Shown here one piece after another: positions 25,007 to 36,457 of a DNA stretch of 64,000 nucleotides (position 1 is its first letter; each line of letters opens with the position of its first letter). The position numbers and the translations under genes are program-made. The stretch comes from Strongylocentrotus droebachiensis (Eukaryota; Echinodermata; Echinoidea; Camarodonta; Strongylocentrotidae), in assembly GCA_035222895.1 (NCBI GenBank), contig JAVYIG010002528.1:124001-188000 (forward strand), in the 5' to 3' direction. A model generated the notes under the pieces. The model was not told the origin of the DNA. It saw nothing but the letters and a program-made list of their open reading frames with translations, and ran no database searches.

Positions 25007-25180
25007 TGGGAGGTCCCGGGTTCAAACCAAGTTGATGCAATATAGTGCCCTTTAGTAAAGCATTAACCCTCATTACCAAGTCCTTCAGACAGGACTTAAA
25101 GCTGTAGGTCCCCTGGCTGCTTAGGTACAAGCATATAGGCCCTAAATACTTTCTTAGCTGTCAGGTAAAACAAACAAACT
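25007..25180 (+). mobile_element. tRNA-derived SINE, copy 2 (5'-truncated)
   Basis: The sequence starts within the tRNA-like head (tgggaggtcccgggttcaaa, B box included) and lacks the A box present in copy 1. The body (taaccctcattaccaagtcc, acaggacttaaagc) and tail (gtcaggtaaaacaaacaaac) match 9780-9950 throughout. Confidence 0.85.
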
Positions 25181-25462
25181 ATGGTTGCAGGACCATTAGT
25201 GCTAACACTAATTGGACAGAAAAGGATAGCATTTAGACAGTGGAGCAATGCATGAATAAAATAGGTGACTTTGAAATACTTGAACCCCTGATAAGGAATG
25301 CAGTCCCACATACTCATTTTCGTGTCCCCATCTCAAGGATAACACTAAGGGTATACTTGTCCTTGACACTCCAGTCTTATTTACCATCGACAGGAAGCCT
25401 GAATATCGTCTGAGTTCATCTTCACTTCTCAAATTGACATGTTTGTAATCACATCCAAACAT

Positions 25463-25474
25463 TTTGGCGCGAAA
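25463..25474. promoter_or_regulatory. Perfect E2F-type palindromic site
   Basis: TTTGGCGCGAAA is the symmetrical E2F consensus. It sits in a slightly GC-richer island (25440-25560) about 2.6 kb upstream of the gene A alternative first exon. No exon is visible next to it, so a regulatory function is unproven. Confidence 0.35.
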
Positions 25475-25914
25475 TCCCCTGCGGGCTTTAGGGCTGGCAT
25501 CAAAGCATTTAGTGTGGAGGATAGGGTTTCCACGGTGACGGGGATGGATGATTTAAAGAATATAGGACCCCACTTTTTTGCATGCTAAGCTCTTCATGAA
25601 CATAGGAAATGTAAATACCCTTTCAGAGAAGGTGCTATTTATCTTCCTGTCTCATCTATTCATTTCAGCTGCATAAATATCTGTCTATCTCATTTTCTAT
25701 CATTTACTTCATTGCTGTTTAAAAATCCCTACTGTTATGTCCACTCTCCCTTTTTCGATTTATTTTGCAGCCTCTCATTAATACATCCTCTCTTAATAGC
25801 CCTCTCTAAAGGCTCTGTTTAATCTGTTTTTCTTATCAAAACTCTCTTTCCTGATCCTTCTGGCCCCTTCCCTTTTTTTCTTTAAATTTCTACCTCCGAA
25901 GACTATCTTTTATA

Positions 25915-26182
25915 ATAATAATAATAATAATAATAGCCTAATAGTCCACTCCAAATTTTTTATTAAACCGAAACGGAAATTCTTCTTGCCCAATTGATCG
26001 TGAGCCCGGCAGCCACTGAGCAGCGCCAGATCGACGTTGCTCTATCCCTTTTTGTTGAACGCCAAACAAGGTAGCAACAACTCCCATCTTTTTACGTCTT
26101 TTGGTATGACGCGGCCGGGGTTCGAACCCACGACCTCCCGGTTGTGAGGCGGACGCTCTACTGACTGAGCCAACACTCCGGT
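25915..26182 (-). mobile_element. tRNA-headed SINE with ATT-repeat tail
   Basis: On the minus strand the element starts at about 26182 with an A box (gttggctcagtcagtagagc), an anticodon-like CCTCACAACC and a B box (gtgggttcgaacccc), then a non-tRNA body. It ends in an (ATT)n tail at 25916-25936. The 5' and 3' ends of the tRNA-like part do not pair as an acceptor stem, so it is not a functional tRNA gene. It differs from the SINE at 9740 and 25007. The head most resembles a valine (CAC) tRNA, a tentative call. Confidence 0.8.
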
Positions 26183-27879
26183 ATGACCGATTTGTTAATT
26201 CACAAATTAACCATCAATTAGCAAAAAACACATCCAAATCTTTACTTAAGTATAGATTTTGGCTTCTATTTGCATGGGTCCTTCAATCTATATTTTTACA
26301 GCTTTTGTGCAGGAATAGCTTTAATGCGACAGAGTAAATTGAATAACCTAGAAAGCTCTCTATTTACCTACGGGCCAGCTGGGAGATGCTGTGTTTTGTT
26401 TTCCCCTCCTGTCGGACGTACGTGTTGAGAATACTCTAAATTGAAGAGCGAGTGACATCTTGTCCTTTGAGAGTCTCCACGAGCATGCTCGGAATGATAA
26501 CGGCTTGTTCACGTATGGCGCGGTTATCCGCCGCAAAAATGCAGCTGCGTTCTTTTTAAACGCTTAATTATATTGCAACTGCGTGCAACAAAGGACTTGT
26601 GCATATTCACCGAGCTCTTTATTATAAGATAAAGAAAATCTGAAGGGTATTGAACTTAACTTCATCATTTAAAAGCAGTTGTGGTTTGCCGCATCATTTA
26701 TAAATGAGCCTTAAGGGAGAGGATTAAAAGATGATGGAAAAAATTGGTGTTTTTGATAGATTTTTAGTGATGAGATAATGTATGTTTGGAGCCAGAAGGG
26801 CATTATCTCATATTCCTTATTAAACACAGAGTTATCATCCAGCTGGCTTCATACACATGTAGATGATATGAAATTGTGGTTGATACGAATTATATGTATA
26901 GATGAGATCCTTCTGGTTCAGTTATTGATCCAGGATGTTTATGCCTAATGTTCACAACAGAGTTGTCATATGATGATGGGACGGTATTCGGAGGGTATAA
27001 ACTGCATGTAATTGTGGTATTAATACTGATAGATTTGATCTCTAGTTTTGTCTATGATGCAGTGAAAGTGACTTTCCATTTTGCTGGTATTTAGGGTACA
27101 GTTTCAATTGTTCTACAAGTCACTGTGTTTCTATTTCTCTTTTGTTACCATAAAGGTTGATATTTGGTTTCCAATCCTGTTCAGGTATCCTTAGAATGAT
27201 TCCCTTGTTTTTAGATGAGTAGTGTATATTTATGGATTGTAATTTTCTTCCCTTATTAAAGTGGAGGATGATTTATAAGGTTGATATTGTGAGATGTTTC
27301 TTGAAGAGTGGTACAATTTCAGTCTTTAGATATCATCTTCTAGGGATTTTCCAGTTACACACTGAATGGCTTCTCCCTGGAGCCTTTTCAGTCTGTTAAC
27401 TGGTGGACATATCTTCTTTTATTTCCTGAAAAATCAGAGCAATCAGATATCTGAACGAACGAGACTAGAAAGGATTCTTCCAGTATCTATATTCATGAAG
27501 AGGTTTTCATCAATGATGCATTAATGGGTTTACCTGTATTCATCAAGCTAAGCCAATCTATTTGAGGAGAGGATTACACGCAACCATTTGATGCATTCTC
27601 CATATCGCCATGACGATGACCAGATCCAGGTAGTGCGAGGAGACAGAGAGCCTGGTAGTGAGCGGTCGAGAGAGGAACCCCTGCCATTATCACTTATTCA
27701 TTATTCTCCTCCTCCCCCTCCCACTCTGCATTGTGTGCGGAGAGGATATTGCCTGGGGCGAGCCTTGTTGAATGGAGGGATGTTTATAGGTGATGCCCAA
27801 CCGACCGCGATCCAAGGCATACGATAGTCGGTCGATAATTGGCATGTGGCTTATGCTGAATGCGTGAGCAGCTTCAGGT
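26183..27879. other. Non-coding segment upstream of the gene A internal promoter
   Basis: No supported exon. A motif ttggagccagaagggcatta near 26788 recurs in variant form elsewhere (about 5017, 13868, 35638 and 54741). The segment 26400-26580 is locally CpG-richer without a clear open frame. Confidence 0.45.
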
Positions 27880-28104
27880 CGCGCTGCATACCGCATCATC
27901 AACGTCCATGAACACACAAACGGACACACACACACGCACACAAGCCTCATCACGCACGGACAGACGGACCAGTGTATTTGGATACAATCACCCCCACATA
28001 CTTACGCACGCACAGACGGAAACTTGTTGTGATATTCTATCCCCGCCCCCCTCTTCCCCGGTCGCTCGCTCGTGCCGAGGCACGCGAACTTTCGCTCGGC
28101 GGCG
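27880..28104 (+). promoter_or_regulatory. CpG-rich putative promoter and 5' UTR of gene A short isoform
   Basis: This block is far richer in CpG than the rest of the window (for example ggtcgctcgctcgtgccgag and ctttcgctcggcggcg) and leads directly into an ATG with G at -3. It includes a CA/CG-rich stretch at 27913-27945. No TATA box is evident, in keeping with a CpG-type promoter. The exact transcription start cannot be read from sequence. Confidence 0.5.
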
Positions 28105-28248
28105 ATGCATCCTCAGATGCCTTCGGACGATGACGAGCCGTCACTGCTCGACAAGTTCTCCTATTCGCTGAGTTTGGACGACCTGATCGCCGACATGTAC
28201 AGTGTACATTCTTGGAGTTATACCACCACTACTTTCCATCCAGGCGTG
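28105..28248 (+). CDS. Alternative first coding exon of gene A
   Basis: The ATG at 28105 (context ggcgATGc) opens 48 codons to a donor GTG|GTAAGA, leaving in phase 0. The peptide begins MHPQMPSDDDEPSLLDKF and continues SYSLSLDDLIADMYSVHSW, an acidic and then hydrophobic N-terminus with no signal peptide or named domain. The frame is closed upstream by a TGA near 28030, which supports a first rather than internal exon. Composition is GC-rich and clearly coding-like. It lies downstream of the exon at 463-519, so if both are one gene this exon starts a shorter isoform from an internal promoter. The partner acceptor is probably the phase-0 exon at 41808. Confidence 0.7.
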
Positions 28249-28960
28249 GTAAGAAACAATGTTTGTCCCTAGCTCTATGACTCATCTTAGTTTGGTATTA
28301 GTCATCCCTAACCGCTATGTGTTGATGCTTTCTTTCCTCCCAGGGACACTTTGTCTGCATCACCATTGTCATAATTTTGCATAATCTTTTTTCTGATAAA
28401 ATAATAACAATGATAATTTGTGTTTGTTTAGTTATTCTGCCCAAAATGGGAAACTTCTTTTCCCATCTTCCTGCTACAATCGTTTAAAAACTTGATGGAT
28501 ACAAGTTAAAAGGCAGATGGATGTGCTTATCTCTAGGTGGTATATTTTTGTATGTGTTCAGTTCCAAACGGTTGAAATATTAATGACATTTAGTTGAACT
28601 GAATTGAACTCATTCTTTAAGACATTTGGAAAATAACCCTTCAGAACCAGAACGGTGTTAACTGTGTAAAAATATGTAAATCATGAGTTATCACACTTCT
28701 TTTGATGTATGAATTATACAAAACCATAAAGAGAAATGCTCTATGGTAAATCGGCTGCTAGAGACCGTATGATACTGCATAAGTTTATCCGGGGTAGATG
28801 GTGAAGTAGTACAATTCAAATGGAGAAAATATAGTGCACAACTTTGTTAGGTGTGTAGAAATGATCTCTGAAATCTACAGTCACCTGTACCTGAGCATGA
28901 CAGCAACATGATCTAATCACTGGATTTCTTTCCTTATGCTCTTTCTCTCTATCCTCTTAC

Positions 28961-29035
28961 ACACACACACACACACACACACCCCCTCTCTCTCTCTCTC
29001 TTTCTCTTTCTCTATCTCTTTCTTTTTCTGTTACT
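28961..29035 (+). repeat. (CA)n followed by (CT)n microsatellite
   Basis: About 11 AC dinucleotides, then CT-rich sequence. Confidence 0.9.
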
Positions 29036-29343
29036 ATTTTTCACCCTCTTCTCATGTGATTGTAATTATCAATCATTATGTCCCCTTCGTATTTTCTTTA
29101 CCTTTTGTTTTCTTAGTCTTGGTGTAGTTATATAGCAATTTGAGTGTACATGACTACTTTGACATCTATTGCAGATCATTGTATACATTCTTAGATGTTA
29201 ATTGTCTACTATATTTCCTTGAAAATTTACATTTTTCCCCTCATTTGAATATGACCTTGCAGAAATACTACATGCTATGTCTCCTCTCTCCCACTTCCTC
29301 CCCTTTCCTCTCTCTTTCCATCCCCCTTCCCATCCCCTATATG

Positions 29344-29469
29344 CAGCTCACTCTCTGTCCGTCTGTCTGTCTTTCTGTCAGTCTGTCTCTCTCTCTCTCT
29401 CTCTGTCTGTCTGTTTCTTTCTTTCTCTCCATCTCTCTCTCTCTCTCTCCCTATCTGTCTCTCTCTCTG

Positions 29470-29500
<31 letters not shown>

Positions 29501-29506
29501 GTCCCT

Positions 29507-29560
<54 letters not shown>

Positions 29561-29563
29561 CTT
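29344..29563 (+). repeat. Long (TC)n/(TGTC)n microsatellite
   Basis: Polypyrimidine with TGTC interruptions, ending in an almost uninterrupted CT run. Reads as Ser/Leu polymer in two frames; not a gene. Confidence 0.9.
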
Positions 29564-31931
29564 TATCTATCTTTGACTCTATTCCCACCATCAACTTCTT
29601 TCATTTTATGTATTTTTTCATACTGTCTCTCTTTCCCTATTCTCATTTTCTGCATGATTTGAAGCAGGTGCTTTCAAGTGTCATTTTCAACATTTTGAAC
29701 CCTGCTTTGTGATGATTAGAAAGATGTAGAAAAAAGGCTTATATGAATATTTTGTGAATAGGAACTGCAGTATATCAACCTATGTCCAATGTGCTGCAGA
29801 AGATGGCATTAATAGCATTAATAAATTTAAATATTATACTATTTCATACTCATATGAACAAATTTGACCCACATTCGGCCAAAAGATCAATGAGGCATTT
29901 TGTGTACATCCCACTCAGACGACGAACGTTCGAGTGCACTAGAGCGTAACACCAAGGTACCGGACTCGTCGATTTTTATGAAATAGGGGTTTATCGTAGA
30001 AAACTGGTGAGAGTGTGAATGTCAACACCGCTGTGCGAGCGTGACTTGTCAACTCTCTCTCTCTGTCTCTCTCTCTCTTCCCTCTTCTTCTCCCGAAAAA
30101 AGAAGAAAACAAATCAGGAAATTATATATGTTAGTCTAGTAGATGCAGATGCACATCACAATTCATAAGTCCATTGTCATCCCTCCGTCTAAGATAGGCG
30201 GGATCACCCTGCAATATGAATACGCGATTCCTTCACTAGCAGATCGACCATGAATATTTAGATCTGCTCATAAAGCGAGTTCAGAGTGCCACTAATTTGC
30301 TAAATTTCAGGAAAACTAAATAATTCAGTGTCTCGTGAGAGATATAATCTAATCCCTACACACCTTTTTTGTAAAATATCGTCAATAATATCTAAATTCC
30401 CTTCAGTAAATTGCTGAAATCAACATAAAATGTGTCTTTTCCATCGCCGCGGAGCTGAGTCAAATTTGGTGGTCGAAATACGCACGGCTGCGAGCACGGT
30501 GTGTAAGCCTCATTGTCCGCTGTGTAAAAACTTCGCTTACGCACAATGCATAAATTACGGAGGTCGAAGCGTACATTTCAGAAAGCTTCTTTTCATTGGA
30601 TTGAAATTGGCCCTAATTTCTCGACAACCAATCAAATTATGTTTTACATCAGACGGCACAGGATTATATACCCTATGTTTTGGCACCCGAGATGGCCCAA
30701 TAACAAGTCGCAGTTACGAGCATTAGCTCCTTGAAGTACACAACCCCAGTGAAAAAAGCGAATTTTCCTGTGACCTCCATAGAGAAATCACAAATTGAAT
30801 GATTGTTGTCCATTTTTGAAGACGAAAAGGCTCTATTTTCCAGTATTCAAATCAGTTCGAAATTGGTATCAGTGGAAAGAACAGTATTTGAATATGTGAT
30901 TTCCACCCAAGATGGTGTGTAATCAAAGTTTGTTTACCTCGTAGGAGCATTTCTTTGCACACTTAGCGCATTTTCAAAGGCGATTTCACGTGTTGTAGAC
31001 CGCGGAGCGAGACCGCGTGAGCAGATGCCCAAAATTTGTTCATATGTTGTATAGATGTGTAAATTGAAGAAAAACAAATAAATATAGGGGTAGTGAAGAA
31101 TCAGAAGTGAACCAGACATGGCATGCATGAATTCTACACATACATATAATAGTGCACATACCCATATTGCTAAAGTCGCTGTGCAAAATGGGACATGCTA
31201 TTAATTACGAGCGTGTCATGAGGATACAGCTCAATTACGTGTACACTGGTGTTTGCAACGACTTCCAACGACTTCAGCATATATTGTCCATATTTTGCAG
31301 TACCCGGTATGCTCTGCGTAATGTCGTTAATGAAGCCTGTATTGCTAGTAATGAAGCTCATATTGACTTAGGCAATCAATACAACACAATGAAGGCTTAA
31401 GCGTGCAGCATGGCTAATTTCAGTCATATTTACGTTGATGATGCTGGTGATGGTGCTAAATTGCATTAGCAGAACCATTTTGCTTATTATATGGTGACCT
31501 TGCTAGGGCTTTCTGTGATGCATGTGTACATAATGGCTTATGTAATATTGGGACAGTTGCAGGATATTACTGGGGAGGGAGCGTAGAGATTAGAGTTTTT
31601 TTTGTAATTATGTTGGCTTTGGCGGTCTGCTGGAATGGACTTGTAATTCTGTAAAATAAAAATCATCCAAAGTCAACCAATATATTAAAGATATTAAGTA
31701 TTTTATATCTAGCTATTTCATTATTAGATTGAGATAGTGAACTGGAATTCAGGGACTCCATTTTTATGATCTTTACATGTTTGTGAGTGTATGCTGTTTT
31801 CAAATTGGCAACTTTATATATATATAAACGTCATATAAACCTAAATTAATATAATTTTCATGAAAAAATATAAATTTTAACAGAGGCTTGTTTTTTTTGG
31901 TGTGTATTTGATAAAGGGAAAGAAATTTGCG

Positions 31932-32178
31932 AAGGTAGGGACTATTATGACAGACAAGTAAATAGATTAGAGGAAACTTGATTAAAAGCAGATAAAGGAC
32001 ATTTAACATGCAAAGTTAAGGATTATTATGAAATACAAGTAAAAAAGAGAGGAAACTTGATTAAAAGCAGTTAAAGGACATTTAACATGCAAAGTTAGGG
32101 ATTAAGTATTATGAAATACAAGTAAATAGATTAGAGGAAACTTGATTAAAAGCAGATAAAGGACATTTAACATGCAAT
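31932..32178 (+). repeat. Three-unit tandem repeat, period 79-85 bp
   Basis: gaggaaacttgattaaaagc followed by aggacatttaacatgca recurs at 31970, 32049 and 32134. The units differ by small indels (for example a missing tagatt in unit 2). AT-rich, non-coding. Confidence 0.9.
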
Positions 32179-33734
32179 GTAAATAGAAGGAAATAGAAGG
32201 AAATAGGGACAAATGGTCAATACAAGAAGGTTATCTGGGGTAATGGATACGAGATATCGATTCCTAAACGTAGAGAGAGAGAGTTTGTATACTGTTGAAA
32301 CTTGAGAGGCTAGACGTGTCCAGGCATCAATAACCAGCCTAGTAAATCAATGGCTCCATAGGGAGAGACAGATAAAAGGGAGCATGGAAAAACAAAATGC
32401 ATGCACTGGCTAGCCGTGCTACGAGGTGTTTTTAACTGCCCAAGGCTCTATGTGACATTTATGTAGCTATTAAGGTAGAAGTGTTTTGCCAAAGCTTCGT
32501 GAAAGATGCACAGTGTATGAGGAAGCTGAAGGGGTATTAAGTAGGTTCTTTTCATTAGTCTGATAGTTAGATTAAAAGAGAACACTTGCCATGAAATACA
32601 GTCTAAAACAACTGCAATTTGCATGTAAGCTGGTTGTCTTGATGTTATCCTTGACTGATAATTTTCCTGAGTGTGTTGCAGCTAGGGAAGGAGCATAGAA
32701 TTGAGAGAAAAGTGAACATTTCTGGAACCAGACATTTGAAACAAGGCAAATTTAAAGCCCAATTTACAAGCATCAGAAGACACATGAATATAGAATGAGA
32801 AGTTGGTGTTGTATTTAAACAGAACAACCCATAATTTATATGCGATATCCAACCAGGGAACACGCTCAGGAAAAACAACCCACTCTGTCCTCTCGACATT
32901 TATGAATTATGAATCCATTGTTGAGTTGCCATAGCCACGGAGGAGTGAATTATACATATCTTTCCTATTTACTCTGTGTCACTGTCAGGGAAATAATTGT
33001 GAAATCCCCTTGAGGTGGATCAGCATCAAATACACGCAGAATACTAAATAAGCTGGATAAGTGGACTTTGTAAAAAAATATAAGAAATATTTCTCTGTAA
33101 TAATCCTTGACTGATTAAGAATTTCATTTCTTTATGAGTAAATATGTATCTTGTTGCTGCTTATCTCTTGTATTCTAACATGAACATATGTTAGTCTATG
33201 TCATGAACTGTGTTACTTGAATCGTCTTGAACATACAGATTTCTTTGCTGTATTTCCTCTGTTCTATATTAAAGAAACAAAATACAATTTGTGTATATTC
33301 ATAGGTATACTTACTACAGGAAATTTACTTGTTATTCAAACTTACATAAACATACTATGCAAGTCATATTTGCTTCAATGAAAGTGTGCATTTACTATTA
33401 TTATAAGCACAAAAATTAATTTTATGTAGTCAGTGACTCAATTAGTCCTACAGCATCAAGGGGGTCACAGATCCCTGCTGGATGTTCATTTGATGTTTCT
33501 AAAATTGGCTAGAAATGACCCCCTTTTCAATCAGCAGGTTACCATACCATATGGTGCAACGATTCGCTTCTTTCACTGACGTAAGACCATCAACGAGGGA
33601 CTCATCCCCTTCTGAGTCTGAAACACTGTCACAAAGAGCTTATAGTGAGGCCCAGGAATTACTTGGAATATGATAATCATGAATATGAAATTAGCCCCTG
33701 ACCTGGGTGTCTTGCTTGTGTATGTTTTTATATA

Positions 33735-33782
33735 TTAAGAGTGTGGTTCTACTATATAAGTTAAGAGTGTGGTTCTACTATA
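33735..33782 (+). repeat. Recent 26-bp tandem duplication
   Basis: ttaagagtgtggttctacta, continuing ta, occurs at 33735 and again at 33761 without mismatch. Confidence 0.9.
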
Positions 33783-35028
33783 AGGGAGGGAGGGGGGGGG
33801 GGGATAGCTACACTTTTTTTATTTGTAAAATAGAACAGGAAAACGCATTGTAATGGTTGTACTCTTTAAGAAGATTTCATATCAAATTTTACCATCAAAC
33901 AATCGATCAATACACAGAATTGACATTCATTTATTCGAGTTGTAAGAAGAGTTTCCTCGTTGTTTCAGGTCCTCACCACTATTCGACTTGATCATCCCAC
34001 CCCACAACTTTTAGTATCTATCTTGTAAATTTATCCAAGTCTTGCTATTATTATTTTTTGTTATATCTGTACCTGTGTATGTTGAGCATGTGAATAACTC
34101 ATTACTTTCCTATTACTGTACCACCATCTGTCTTCCAATCTGTTGACACACTCCCTCTTGAGACAAAATTGTGTATATTGTTAAAACTTCCTGTACTATT
34201 CATAGGACTATTTTTAGTATTTTCCTTTTTTTTTTATTGGGAGCATATGATAGTCCATAACTTCATAGTTTTGAAACCCAAATTTAACCCACATTGTTTA
34301 CTGTAATTGAATAATTATTTCTACATAATCTGATATAAATCATACTCAGTAAACTTTTGGAAAGGGGGAAGGGAAGGGGGGGGGGGGGGGTATCACTTTA
34401 TTGTTTATTAAATAGGAGAGAAATTTAACTCTTTTGTTTGTTTCATCTAACACATATTGATTCTCGTCAATGAAGCCATAAACATTTTAATTCGCTTTTT
34501 CACAAGGTTCCCCCCCCCCTTCCTCCCCCTTTTTTTGATGAGGGGGAGGGGGCTTCCAGTTTGTTCAAGTATTTTTGGAGTGACATAACTATCTATCTAC
34601 ATTGCAGCAGATGAAAGCTTAAGGGATTTGTTCCTTTACCACGGAAAATTAAAACAAATTGGATATCATTAGCTAGCCAAGCCCACACTTTCCTGAAGAC
34701 ATTAAAACTTATTACTCCCTGCCGCGGTTGAAATCTAATTTAGAACTTGACGCAAGGGACGGTTCTTCCTGACCAAGACGTCAATATATTCAATAGCCTG
34801 ATTGCTCATGTTTTCTTTTTAATGCAATAGATAATGATAGAAATGGATTAGTTTGATTTTTTTTCCCTCATTGAATGACTGTAGATTAGATTGGATTATA
34901 GTTTATTGCAGCTATGTTTTTATTTCATTCATTTTTTTTTGGGGGGAGGGGGAATCAGGGGGTTATGGTTATGGCTCTGTCATATGAATATCATTATGTT
35001 TTTACTGTGTATGTCTCTAGTAAGTCAG

Positions 35029-35335
35029 TCTCTTTCTCTCTTTCCTACATTTCCACTTCACTTCTGTTAATTTCTCTTTCTCCCTTGCAATTTTCACTCT
35101 CCCCCCTCTCTCTTCTCTCTTCTCCCCTCTTCCCCCTTCTCCCCTCTTCCCCTCCTTCTCTTCTCTCTCTTCTCTCTCTCTCTCTCCTCTCTCTCGCTTT
35201 CTCCTCTCTCTCGCTCTCTCCTCTCTCTTGCTTTCTTCTCCCCTCTTCCCCTCCTTCTCTTCTTTCTCTCTCTCTCGATCTCTCTCTCTCTCTCTTTCTC
35301 TATCTTCTTCCCTCTTCTGTGATTGTCTGTCTCTC
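35029..35335 (+). repeat. Polypyrimidine (TC/TCC)n tract
   Basis: Roughly 300 bases of almost pure pyrimidine on the + strand with CTCTCGCT interruptions. Long Ser/Leu or Arg/Glu frames arise only from composition. Confidence 0.85.
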
Positions 35336-36436
35336 AAACCATCCCACTCTATTCTTTTACTCTCTCATTCTCCTCATCGTATCTCCACTTTCCTTTGAAA
35401 CGTGTAAGGCCTTGTTCTCTCATTCGAGAGTTGTACTAGAGTATCCTGTCTCTGCTGTTTCATGCTGATCACCTGGCCTGTATGTCTGTCCACCTCTTCT
35501 CACAACCAATTAACTTTCCTTCTCATTGCACACAGCTTGCCCTTCCATCTCTCAAAACGAATGACTAGTTCACATACCTTATCCCCCCTCTCTCCCCTAC
35601 TGTGATCCTCTCCCTGATGATATATCGTCTGTTGAGAGTCAGAAGGGCGATAGCTCCGTGGTGGAGTATATGAGGTAACATCCTTTTGGCACGCAGCAGA
35701 TGGTATATCACAAATATGAAAGTCATCTTAGAGCTGCAGATTCCCTCGTGCCGAACATGATACGCATGCCCTTGTAGAATGACCTTGTAAAATGAAATCT
35801 CTTTCCTGCCCTTTGAGTTTTGACGCTTCGTAAGGGCCTGTTTCATCCATGCCGTAATCATAACCCTTACTGTGTCAGAGTTTCAAATTGGCAACTTTCT
35901 TTAGAAATGTGTTAGGAGAGGAACAGTATCTCTTGCACCCAAAGAGTTAACGATCTGTTTAGTCTATACCCTAGTTTAAAGAAAACACTTTCCTGTTTCT
36001 ATTGGCATGCATCCCATCTTGACAGGTTGTGTCTATATGACGTCTGCTGCTCGCCCTTCCCCGTCAACAAATGTCGAACAAAAATTACGGTAAAACATTA
36101 CTTTTGGAAAATTTGGAGAATTAAACTCTCAGTAAGTTTGATGGTACATCAGGCCAATGAAAATGGGAGAAATACATACAGCAAAGGGAGGAAAAGAAGT
36201 GATGTTTAAGAAGTTATTAGGAAAAAAAATGAGAAGAGAAGAAAAGGTATAATAGCAGTAAACAGCAACTGTAGGTTTTTAGGATACCTTTGTGACATGC
36301 TATAAAGAGCAGGATGAAATTGATACAAACTGCTCTTCCTCTGCAGGCAAATCAAAGTCGGCATTGATTGCAGTCAAGAGAGTTATTTAATACTCCATTG
36401 CTAATTCTTTGTCTCTTTGAAGTACCACTTCCAGAG

Positions 36437-36457
36437 CCCCCCCCCCCCCCCCCCCCC
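36437..36457 (+). repeat. 21-base poly-C run
   Basis: Uninterrupted C. An A21 run lies nearby at about 36560-36580. Confidence 0.9.

Noticed and set aside
26099-26182. Possible tRNA gene on the minus strand
   Set aside because: Acceptor-stem ends do not pair and a SINE body with ATT tail follows; it is the head of a SINE.
29140-29712. 190-codon open frame
   Set aside because: Most of it is a (TC)n tract; hydrophobic/Ser polymers in two overlapping frames show composition, not coding.
33970-34027. Acceptor-like gttgtttcag followed by VLTTIRLDHPTPQLLVSIL and a stop
   Set aside because: No raised GC, no poly(A) signal, typical chance frame.
34914-35468. 184-codon frame and its Arg/Glu antisense partner
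   Set aside because: Both arise from a polypyrimidine tract.
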